This document shows, one piece after another, positions 7,750-13,014 of a DNA stretch of 13,014 nt. The translations under genes and the position numbers were made by a program. Each line of letters starts with the position of its first letter. Position 1 is the first letter of the stretch. The stretch is taken from NCBI GenBank assembly GCA_018384835.1, contig JAHAYB010000212.1, positions 1 through 13,014 of the forward strand, given 5' to 3'. Source of the DNA: Comamonas sp. (lineage in GTDB: Bacteria; Pseudomonadota; Gammaproteobacteria; Burkholderiales; Burkholderiaceae_C). The notes under the pieces were generated by a model. That model was given only the letters and a program-made list of their open reading frames with translations. It was not told where the DNA came from and ran no database searches.

Positions 7750-8382
7750 ATGCAAATTGCCGCTACTGCGCGCGCTCTGCAAGGCACTGGTGCGAGCCGC
7801 CGCCTGCGTTTCACTGGTAAGACCCCCGCTGTGGTGTATGGCGCTGGTGCCGCCCCCCAGAGCATTGAGCTGGATCACAACATGCTGTTCCACGCCCTGA
7901 AAAAAGAGTCTTTCCACTCTGACATCCTGCAACTTGACGTGGATGGCCAAACCACTTCCGTGGTGCTGCGTGCCGTGCAATACCACCCCTTCAAGCCCCA
8001 AATCCTGCACGTTGACTTCCAGCGCGTGGACGAGAACACCAAGGTCGAAGCCAAAGTGGCTCTGGTTTACGAAGGTGTGGAAAACTCCCCCGCAGTTAAG
8101 GACGACAACTGCACCATCACCACCTTGCTGCAAGAGCTGGCGGTGGTATGCGTACCCGCCAAGCGCCCCGAGGCCATCAAGGTTGATCTGTCTGGCTTGA
8201 CCGTCAAGGGTAACCTGGGCTTGCACCATTTGGTCAAGTTGCCCGTAGGCGTGAAAGCCGTGGTGCGTGGCTCCAACAAAAACCCCAACCTGGTCAGCAT
8301 CAAGCTACCTGAGGTGGCTCCTGATGCCAACGCTGCTGCCGCCGCACCTGCTGCTGCACCCGCCAAAAAAGGCAAAAAATAA
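7750..8382 (+). CDS. rplY: 50S ribosomal protein bL25, long CTC/TL5 form
   Basis: bL25 binds 5S rRNA in the central protuberance of the large ribosomal subunit. This is the long two-domain form of 210 residues, related to general stress protein Ctc and Thermus TL5, unlike the 94-residue E. coli protein. The N-terminal domain (about 1-90) contains the family block GTGASRRLR followed by GKTPAVVYG, and also YHPFKPQILHVDFQRV. The second beta domain (about 98-185) contains VKDDNCTITTLLQELAV and VDLSGLTVKGNLGLHHL. The tail is Ala/Pro-rich and ends in KKGKK, typical of betaproteobacterial homologues. AGGAG lies seven bases before the ATG at 7750, a clear ribosome binding site. The N-terminus MQIAATARAL is slightly unusual, since many relatives begin MKFVAFERA-like. 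Two hairpins follow the stop codon. Confidence 0.97.
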   Translation: MQIAATARALQGTGASRRLRFTGKTPAVVYGAGAAPQSIELDHNMLFHALKKESFHSDILQLDVDGQTTSVVLRAVQYHPFKPQILHVDFQRVDENTKVEAKVALVYEGVENSPAVKDDNCTITTLLQELAVVCVPAKRPEAIKVDLSGLTVKGNLGLHHLVKLPVGVKAVVRGSNKNPNLVSIKLPEVAPDANAAAAAPAAAPAKKGKK

Positions 8383-8390
8383 GCCAGTCA

Positions 8391-8413
8391 TTCAGGCTTG
8401 AAGAAAGCCTGAA
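8391..8413 (+). repeat. Stem-loop directly after rplY
   Basis: TTCAGGCTT pairs perfectly with AAGCCTGAA around the loop GAAGA, beginning eight bases after the rplY stop. It is followed by AGTCTTA, not by a proper T tract. It stands just ahead of the stronger terminator at 8427-8463, and the two may act together to end or protect the rplY mRNA. Confidence 0.65.
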
Positions 8414-8426
8414 AGTCTTACTGCAC

Positions 8427-8463
8427 AAAGCCCACTTGGCCCGCGCCGGTGGGCTTTTTCTTT
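8427..8463 (+). terminator. Rho-independent terminator between rplY and pth
   Basis: AAAGCCCAC (8427-8435) pairs with GTGGGCTTT (8449-8457) over nine base pairs with a 13-base GC-rich loop. A T-rich tail continues to 8463 (TTTTTCTTT counting from 8455). This is a textbook intrinsic terminator for rplY. It ends only 10 bases before the pth start codon, leaving no room for a separate pth promoter downstream. Confidence 0.87.
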
Positions 8464-8473
8464 GAACACAGCC

Positions 8474-9109
8474 ATGATTCAACTCTTTGTAGGCTTGGGC
8501 AATCCCGGGCCGGAATATGCCGATACACGGCACAACGCCGGTTTTTGGTGGATAGATGCCCTGGCCGATACCTTAAAGCTACAACTCCAGCCCGAGCGCA
8601 ATTACTGGGGCCTGATGGCACGTACCAATCTGCACGGCCAGCCGCTGTGGCTGTTGCAGCCGCAAACCTTTATGAATAAATCGGGCAAATCCGTAGCGGC
8701 GCTGGCACGGTTCTTCAAAATTGCGCCCGAGCATATTCTGGTTGCCCATGATGAGCTGGATTTTTCCCCCGGCCAGGTCAAGCTGAAAAAAGGCGGCAGC
8801 CACGGCGGCCATAACGGCCTGCGCGACATCCACGCCCAACTAGGCAGCCCGGATTACTGGCGCTTGCGTCTGGGCATAGGCCACCCTGGGCATAGTGCAG
8901 AAGTGGTGTCCTGGGTGCTGAAAAAAGCCCCGCTAGAGCAGCATCGCGCCATTGAAGACAGCATTGCCCACAGCCTAAAAGCTTGGCCATACTTGGCCGG
9001 GCGCGATGCCAATATGGAAAAAGCCACAGCGCAAATCAATACCAATAAGCCGCCCAGACCCAAGCCTGAGCGTAAACCGCCGCCACAGGCTGTTGCTACG
9101 GCTGAATAA
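8474..9109 (+). CDS. pth: Peptidyl-tRNA hydrolase
   Basis: Pth hydrolyses the ester bond of peptidyl-tRNAs that drop off ribosomes, recycling tRNA in the cytosol. The ATG at 8474 gives 211 residues and the standard N-terminus [20 protein letters not shown]; a TTG four codons upstream (8462) lies inside the terminator T tract and is not needed. The catalytic set is intact and numbered as in E. coli: His20, Asn68 (FMNKSG), Asp93 (AHDELD) and Asn114 (GGHNGL). The C-terminus has an extra Lys/Pro-rich tail ([13 protein letters not shown]) of about 20 residues that looks disordered. No Shine-Dalgarno is visible, and the gene starts right behind the rplY terminator, so read-through or an upstream promoter must supply its transcript. 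It converges with yqaA, 25 bp away. Confidence 0.97.
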   Translation: MIQLFVGLGNPGPEYADTRHNAGFWWIDALADTLKLQLQPERNYWGLMARTNLHGQPLWLLQPQTFMNKSGKSVAALARFFKIAPEHILVAHDELDFSPGQVKLKKGGSHGGHNGLRDIHAQLGSPDYWRLRLGIGHPGHSAEVVSWVLKKAPLEQHRAIEDSIAHSLKAWPYLAGRDANMEKATAQINTNKPPRPKPERKPPPQAVATAE

Positions 9110-9134
9110 CAACGGAGCAGCATGAAAGCACGCC

Positions 9135-9668
9135 CTAAAACACCAAGGGCAGCAGCCACAAAATACCGCTAGTCATCAACACATAGCGCAAAAACTTGCC
9201 CACGGCCATATAAGCCACACAAGGCCAAAACGGCAAATGCAGCCAGCCCGCCACAGCGCATAAAGGGTCGCCCACCACTGGCAGCCAGCTAAAAAAGCAG
9301 CTTTTCGCCCCCCAGCGGCGTAGCCAGATACGCGCCCGCCGCTGGGCGCGGCTCATTTCGCGGCGTGGGGCTGGCGCTTCTGCCGCCGCCCCTACACCAG
9401 CCCATTCCTGCTGCCGTGCCCGTTGCCAAGTGCGCTGGGCGGCACGCCCCATCCACCAACTGATAGCACCGCCCACCGTATTGCCTGCGGTGGCTACCAG
9501 CACCGTCGGCCAAAACAGGTCGGGGCGCAGTTGCAGCAGGCCGACTACCGCTGGCTCAGAACCCATAGGCAGCAAGGTGGCAGAGAGCAGGGCAATCAAG
9601 AACACACTGCTCAGGCCAAACTCGGGCAGCGCCAGCCAGTGCAAAAGGGTGGGAATCCAAGCATCCAT
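9135..9668 (-). CDS. yqaA: YqaA-family (DedA-like) inner-membrane protein
   Basis: This is a small polytopic membrane protein of the YqaA branch of the DedA/VTT superfamily; its cellular role is not established, though DedA relatives are implicated in lipid scrambling and membrane homeostasis. The ATG at 9668 gives 177 residues (E. coli YqaA is about 142). The frame is open back to 10208, but that part is antisense to dusB and lacks YqaA similarity. Conserved blocks are LLSATLLPMGSEPAVV at 27-42 (Glu38), ATAGNTVGGAISW at 59-71, RRWGAKSCFFSWLPVVGDPL at 117-136 and GKFLRYV at 157-163. Hydrophobic segments lie at about 20-45, 53-73, 124-144 and 147-172. Residues about 82-112 form a basic, Ala-rich cytosolic insert that E. 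coli YqaA largely lacks. It converges with pth and diverges from dusB. Confidence 0.9.
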   Translation of the reverse strand: MDAWIPTLLHWLALPEFGLSSVFLIALLSATLLPMGSEPAVVGLLQLRPDLFWPTVLVATAGNTVGGAISWWMGRAAQRTWQRARQQEWAGVGAAAEAPAPRREMSRAQRRARIWLRRWGAKSCFFSWLPVVGDPLCAVAGWLHLPFWPCVAYMAVGKFLRYVLMTSGILWLLPLVF

Positions 9669-9731
9669 AGGCGGCGAGTGTAGGGGCTGGCGCGTGTGCT
9701 TCGTGTCGTGCGCAGGTTGTTTTAGGTGAAG

Positions 9732-9760
9732 CGTTTGCTGAAAAATGCAGCAGCTACAAT
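9732..9760 (+). promoter_or_regulatory. Candidate sigma-70 promoter of dusB-fis
   Basis: TACAAT at 9755-9760 is a good -10 element, 49 bp before the dusB ATG in the 141-bp divergent spacer with yqaA. The -35 region is weak: CGTTTG at 9732-9737 has the right 17-bp spacing, while the better match TTGCTG at 9735-9740 leaves only 14 bp. Its position at the head of a conserved operon supports the call. The rest of 9669-9809 shows no other recognisable element. Confidence 0.45.
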
Positions 9761-9809
9761 TACGCCCTCTTTGCTTTTCCCCTCCCCCTACTTCTAATCG
9801 ACTCCCCCC

Positions 9810-10919
9810 ATGACTGCGCTGTGTATCGGCCAACACGCTTTGGCCAATCGCTTGTTTGTTGCCCCCATGGCGGGGGTCACAGACCGCCCCTTTCGCCAAC
9901 TGTGCAAGCGCCTGGGCGCGGGCTACGCCGTCAGCGAGATGGTGACATCGCGCAAAGACCTGTGGAATAGCCTGAAAACCAGCCGCCGCGCCAACCATGA
10001 GGGCGAGCCTGGCCCCATTGCCGTGCAGATTGCGGGCACTGATGCCGCCATGATGGCTGAAGCCGCCCTCTACAACGTGCAGCGCGGGGCGCAAATCATC
10101 GACATCAACATGGGTTGCCCGGCCAAGAAGGTGTGCAATAAATGGGCAGGCTCGGCGCTGATGCAAAACGAGGCGCTGGCCGAATCCATTGCCGCTGCCG
10201 TGGTGCAAGCCTGCCAGCCCTATGGCGTGCCCGTGACCTTAAAGATGCGCACCGGCTGGTCAGCGCAGCAAAAAAACGCGGTTGCCTTGGCGCGGCGCTT
10301 TGAAGCGGCGGGCGTGCAGATGCTCACCATCCACGGGCGCACCCGCGAGCAAGGCTATAAAGGCGCGGCAGAGTACGCCACGATGACTGCCGTTAAGCAG
10401 GCGGTGGCTATTCCCGTGGTGGCCAATGGCGACATCACCAGCCCTGAAAAAGCCCTGGCCGTACTCACCGCCACCGGCGCAGATGCCGTCATGGTGGGGC
10501 GTGCTGCCCAAGGCCAGCCCTGGATTTTTCGTGAAATCGCCCACTACCTGGCCACTGGGGAGTACCTACCGCCCCCTCTGGTGGCTGAGGTGGGCGAGCT
10601 GCTGCAAGAGCACCTGCAAGACCACTACAGCCTATACGGCGCAGACAGCGGGGTGCGCAGTGCGCGTAAGCATATCGCCTGGTATGTACGCGCTCTGCCG
10701 GGGGGAGACGCATTGCGCCGCCTGATTAACACCTTGGACAGCACCCAGGCGCAAACCCAGGCCGTGCGCAGCTACTTTGACCAACTGGGGCAGCAGATGC
10801 TGCGTCTGCCCAGCCCCGCCTCCACAACACCGACCCTGACCAACGACATTGACGATAGCCACCACATGCAAGCACTTGAAGAATCGGCCCGCCCCCTGCT
10901 GGAGGAGGTAGCCGCATGA
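9810..10919 (+). CDS. dusB: tRNA-dihydrouridine synthase B
   Basis: DusB is an FMN- and NADPH-dependent enzyme that reduces uridine to dihydrouridine in the D loop of tRNAs. The product is 369 residues from ATG 9810, longer than E. coli DusB (321). The TIM-barrel N-terminus shows FVAPMAGVTDRPFR with the FMN-binding loop, then SEMVTSR, and NMGCPAKKVCNKWAGSAL with the catalytic Cys103. KMRTGW, IHGRTREQGYKG and VANGDITS follow, and GADAVMVGRAAQGQPWIF closes the phosphate site. The helical C-terminal domain carries RKHIAWYV. The final 40 or so residues (after LRLPSP) are an extra, probably flexible tail. The TGA overlaps the fis ATG by four bases, the classical dusB-fis arrangement, so Fis translation is probably coupled to DusB. 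A candidate promoter lies at 9732-9760. Confidence 0.97.
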   Translation: MTALCIGQHALANRLFVAPMAGVTDRPFRQLCKRLGAGYAVSEMVTSRKDLWNSLKTSRRANHEGEPGPIAVQIAGTDAAMMAEAALYNVQRGAQIIDINMGCPAKKVCNKWAGSALMQNEALAESIAAAVVQACQPYGVPVTLKMRTGWSAQQKNAVALARRFEAAGVQMLTIHGRTREQGYKGAAEYATMTAVKQAVAIPVVANGDITSPEKALAVLTATGADAVMVGRAAQGQPWIFREIAHYLATGEYLPPPLVAEVGELLQEHLQDHYSLYGADSGVRSARKHIAWYVRALPGGDALRRLINTLDSTQAQTQAVRSYFDQLGQQMLRLPSPASTTPTLTNDIDDSHHMQALEESARPLLEEVAA

Positions 10920-11152
10920 ACCCGCCCCCCAACCTGGCCGCCTGTGTGCGCGACAACCTACGCGCCTATTTTGATGACTTGGGCGGCGAAACCCCCGCCA
11001 ATATGTACGACATGGTGCTGCGCCTGATTGAAAAACCCCTGCTAGAAGAAGTCATGGCGCAAGCTGGTCACAACCAATCCCGCGCCGCCCAATGGCTGGG
11101 GCTAAACCGCAACACCCTGCGCAAAAAGCTACTAGAGCATGACATGCTCTAA
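10916..11152 (+). CDS. fis: Fis-family nucleoid-associated DNA-binding protein
   Basis: Fis is a small homodimeric DNA-bending protein that shapes the nucleoid and, in enterobacteria, activates rRNA and tRNA promoters. The product is 78 residues, shorter than E. coli Fis (98), as is usual for betaproteobacterial members, which lack part of the N-terminal arm. The dimerisation helices span about 12-48. The C-terminal helix-turn-helix (53-78) begins [20 protein letters not shown], a nearly canonical family signature. The ATG overlaps the dusB stop by four bases; GGAGGAGGTAG at the end of dusB supplies a strong ribosome binding site. The last codons and stop form a perfect 19-bp palindrome (11133-11151). 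Neighbouring purH is in the same orientation. Confidence 0.96.
   Translation: MNPPPNLAACVRDNLRAYFDDLGGETPANMYDMVLRLIEKPLLEEVMAQAGHNQSRAAQWLGLNRNTLRKKLLEHDML
11133..11151. repeat. Perfect 19-bp palindrome at the end of fis
   Basis: TAGAGCATG and CATGCTCTA flank a central A (9+1+9). It covers the last fis codons and two bases of the TAA stop. As RNA it can fold an eight-pair stem with a GAC loop. No T tract follows, so it is not an intrinsic terminator. It could be a DNA-binding site, an mRNA 3' structure, or chance. Confidence 0.9.
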
Positions 11153-11164
11153 GGCATGGGCTGC

Positions 11165-11192
11165 CAATCACCAATCACCAGTCACCAGTCAC
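11165..11192. repeat. Heptamer tandem repeat CARTCAC, four copies
   Basis: Two copies of CAATCAC are followed by two copies of CAGTCAC, and a diverged fifth unit CAACACC runs to 11199. It occupies a third of the 82-bp spacer between fis and purH, ending about 40 bp before the purH start. The unit is not a multiple of three and lies outside any gene, so copy number could vary without affecting a protein. Confidence 0.9.
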
Positions 11193-11234
11193 CAACACCA
11201 CCTACCCGTTTTCCATTGTCTTAAAGTAAAAACT

Positions 11235-12821
11235 ATGCAAGCCCTACTTTCCGTATCCGACAAAACCGGCATCGTCGAATTTGCCCAAGCCCTGCATGGC
11301 CTGGGTATCAAACTGCTCTCTACCGGCGGCACTGCCAAGCTGCTGGCAGACGCTGGCCTGCCCGTCACCGAGGTCGCCGAAGTCACCCAATTCCCTGAAA
11401 TGCTCGATGGCCGCGTGAAAACCCTGCACCCCAAAGTGCATGGCGGCCTGCTGGCTCGCCGCGACCTGCCCGCGCACATGGCCGCCCTGCAAGCGCACGG
11501 CATTGACACCATCGACCTGCTGGTGGTCAACCTCTACCCCTTTGAAGCCACTGTTGCCAAGCCCGGCTGCACCCTGGCTGACGCGATTGAAAACATCGAC
11601 ATTGGCGGCCCCGCTATGGTGCGCAGCGCCGCCAAAAACTGGAAAGATGTGGGCGTAGTCACCGCCGCCGACCAATACGATGCCGTACTCGCCGAATTGA
11701 AGGCCAACGGCAAGTTGAGCGACGCTCTACGCTTTAGCCTGTCGGTGGCGGCGTTTAACCGCATCAGCCAATACGACGGCGCGATTAGCGATTACCTCTC
11801 TAGCGTGCAGCTCGAAGCCGAACAACTGGCTGAAGACTACCAACCCCAGCGCAGCCAATTCCCCGCCCAATTCAACGCCCAATACACCAAGGTGCAAGAC
11901 CTGCGCTATGGCGAAAACAGCCACCAGCAAGCCGCCTGGTATAGCGACTTGAACCCCATTGCTGGCAGCCTGGCCACCGGCGTGCAATTGCAGGGCAAAG
12001 AACTGTCCTACAACAACATTGCCGATGCCGATGCTGCCTGGGAATGCGTGAAGAGCTTTGAAGCGCCCGCCTGTGTCATCGTCAAACACGCCAACCCTTG
12101 TGGCGTGGCGGTGGGCAAGGATGCGCATGAAGCCTACGCCAAAGCCTTCCAGACCGACCCCACCAGCGCCTTTGGCGGCATCATCGCCTTTAACCGCGTG
12201 GTCGATAAAGCCGCTGCTGAAGCCGTCGTCAAACAGTTCGTGGAAGTGCTGATGGCTCCCGGCTTTACTGCTGAGGCGCTGGAAGTGTTTCAACCCAAGG
12301 TCAATGTGCGCCTGATGCAAATCACCCTGCCAGAAAACTACGCCCAAGCCCGCAATGCGCTAGAAACCAAGCGCGTAGGCTCTGGCCTGCTGGTGCAAAG
12401 CGCCGACAACCACGAGCTGGCGCTGGCGGATATGAAAGTCGTCACCGTCAAGCAACCCACGCCCGAAGAGCTGCAAGACCTGCTGTTTGCCTGGAAGGTG
12501 GGCAAATTTGTTAAATCCAACGCCATTGTGTTCTGCAAAGGCGGCATGACCATGGGCGTAGGCGCAGGCCAGATGAGCCGCCTAGACTCCGCCCGCATTG
12601 CCAGCATCAAGGCCCAAGCAGCGGGCTTAAGCCTGGAGAACACCGTGGTTGCCAGTGATGCCTTCTTCCCCTTCCGTGATGGTCTGGATGTGGTGGTCGA
12701 TGCAGGTGCGACCTGCGTGGCCCAGCCCGGCGGCTCCATGCGTGACCAAGAAGTGATTGACGCTGCCAACGAGCGCGGCGTGGCCATGGTGTTTACGGGG
12801 GTGCGCCACTTCCGCCATTGA
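11235..12821 (+). CDS. purH: Bifunctional AICAR transformylase / IMP cyclohydrolase
   Basis: PurH performs the last two steps of de novo purine synthesis: formyl transfer from 10-formyl-THF to AICAR, then ring closure to IMP. The ATG at 11235 gives 528 residues (E. coli 529) and starts [20 protein letters not shown], the canonical N-terminus; the frame is open back to 11139, but that part overlaps fis and the repeat region. The N-terminal MGS-like cyclohydrolase domain shows [11 protein letters not shown] and [17 protein letters not shown] from 60. The transformylase domain shows [15 protein letters not shown], the catalytic [11 protein letters not shown] with Lys284 and His285, [14 protein letters not shown] and the terminal [14 protein letters not shown]. 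It is complete. No good Shine-Dalgarno or PurR-like operator is evident in the 82-bp leader, and it may be co-transcribed with dusB-fis. Confidence 0.98.
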   Translation: MQALLSVSDKTGIVEFAQALHGLGIKLLSTGGTAKLLADAGLPVTEVAEVTQFPEMLDGRVKTLHPKVHGGLLARRDLPAHMAALQAHGIDTIDLLVVNLYPFEATVAKPGCTLADAIENIDIGGPAMVRSAAKNWKDVGVVTAADQYDAVLAELKANGKLSDALRFSLSVAAFNRISQYDGAISDYLSSVQLEAEQLAEDYQPQRSQFPAQFNAQYTKVQDLRYGENSHQQAAWYSDLNPIAGSLATGVQLQGKELSYNNIADADAAWECVKSFEAPACVIVKHANPCGVAVGKDAHEAYAKAFQTDPTSAFGGIIAFNRVVDKAAAEAVVKQFVEVLMAPGFTAEALEVFQPKVNVRLMQITLPENYAQARNALETKRVGSGLLVQSADNHELALADMKVVTVKQPTPEELQDLLFAWKVGKFVKSNAIVFCKGGMTMGVGAGQMSRLDSARIASIKAQAAGLSLENTVVASDAFFPFRDGLDVVVDAGATCVAQPGGSMRDQEVIDAANERGVAMVFTGVRHFRH

Positions 12822-12851
12822 GCGGCCGCTCCCGCGCACACCCGCAGCACA

Positions 12852-12879
12852 CTCTATCGCCCTCTATCACCCTCTAGCC
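12852..12879. repeat. Short 10-bp tandem repeat after purH
   Basis: CTCTATCGCC, CTCTATCACC and CTCTAGCC form about 2.8 copies of a 10-bp unit, starting 30 bp after the purH stop. The function is unknown. The copy number is low, so it may be chance. Confidence 0.65.
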
Positions 12880-12900
12880 TGCGCTGCTGCATAGCAGGCT
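12876..12900 (+). terminator. Possible weak terminator hairpin downstream of purH
   Basis: AGCCTGC pairs with GCAGGCT over seven base pairs with an 11-base loop, followed by GTTCTCCTTT. The tail is pyrimidine-rich but not a clean T run. It could end purH transcription; the artefactual poly-G begins 36 bp later, so the next gene is not visible. Confidence 0.4.
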
Positions 12901-12934
12901 GTTCTCCTTTACCACCTCTATGACCTCTTCTGCT

Positions 12935-13014
<80 letters not shown>

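Noticed and set aside
7726..8229. 167-residue minus-strand open frame over rplY
   Set aside because: It is antisense to the well-supported rplY gene, with no ribosome binding site or recognisable motif.
8462..8473. TTG start extending Pth by four residues
   Set aside because: It falls in the terminator T tract, and the ATG at 8474 gives the canonical N-terminus with His20, Asn68, Asp93 and Asn114 in E. coli numbering.
9122..9172. Possible 16-residue ORF after pth (MKARPKTPRAAATKYR) with GGAG upstream
   Set aside because: It is very short and overlaps the 3' end of yqaA on the opposite strand. Nothing beyond a chance Shine-Dalgarno supports it.
9669..10208. 180-residue N-terminal extension of yqaA in the open frame
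   Set aside because: It is antisense to dusB and to the divergent spacer, is not YqaA-like, and the ATG at 9668 gives the family N-terminus.
11727..12347. 206-residue minus-strand open frame inside purH
   Set aside because: It is a shadow of the intact purH gene, with His/Val/Gly-rich low-complexity translation and no domain.
12822..12829. NotI recognition sequence GCGGCCGC as a sign of vector or adapter
   Set aside because: It lies immediately after the natural purH stop, with no vector-like sequence around it. An 8-bp GC palindrome is plausible by chance in this composition.

Overview
The window looks like one complete short contig from a betaproteobacterial chromosome, most likely Burkholderiales and close to the Comamonadaceae. 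The reasons are the gene order lolB-ispE-tRNA-Gln-prs-rplY-pth, the coupled dusB-fis pair followed by purH, and a dynamin-like GTPase of a type I associate with that group. This placement rests on recognised proteins and synteny, not on a database search. Both ends are low-complexity homopolymer (C at 1-135, G at 12937-13014) that reads as poly-G outward from the contig, so I treat them as sequencing or assembly artefact rather than biology.

Left arm (136-2983, minus strand): mutM, the 8-oxoguanine DNA glycosylase, is followed after 56 bp by a dynamin-family GTPase that runs off into the artefact and is therefore 3'-truncated. A 100-bp divergent region (2984-3083) separates this unit from the plus-strand genes.

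Centre (3084-9109, plus strand): a TPR lipoprotein overlaps lolB by 4 bp, then come ispE, tRNA-Gln(UUG), prs, rplY and pth. This cluster joins outer-membrane lipoprotein delivery (lolB), isoprenoid precursor synthesis (ispE), PRPP supply (prs) and translation (tRNA-Gln, ribosomal protein bL25, peptidyl-tRNA hydrolase). A clear intrinsic terminator lies between rplY and pth, ending only 10 bp before the pth start codon.

Right arm: yqaA (minus strand, 9135-9668) converges on pth. Across a 141-bp region it diverges from dusB (9810), which overlaps fis by 4 bp; purH follows after 82 bp. PurH consumes purine intermediates derived from the PRPP that Prs makes, but the two genes are in separate units here. 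The fis-purH gap carries a perfect 19-bp palindrome and a heptamer tandem repeat.

No mobile element, CRISPR array, prophage or defence system is visible. The window is essentially housekeeping. The items most worth a second look are the dynamin-like GTPase, the structured fis-purH junction, the terminator placed against pth, and an unusual abundance of CTAG tetranucleotides. No stretch over 300 bp lacks a gene.
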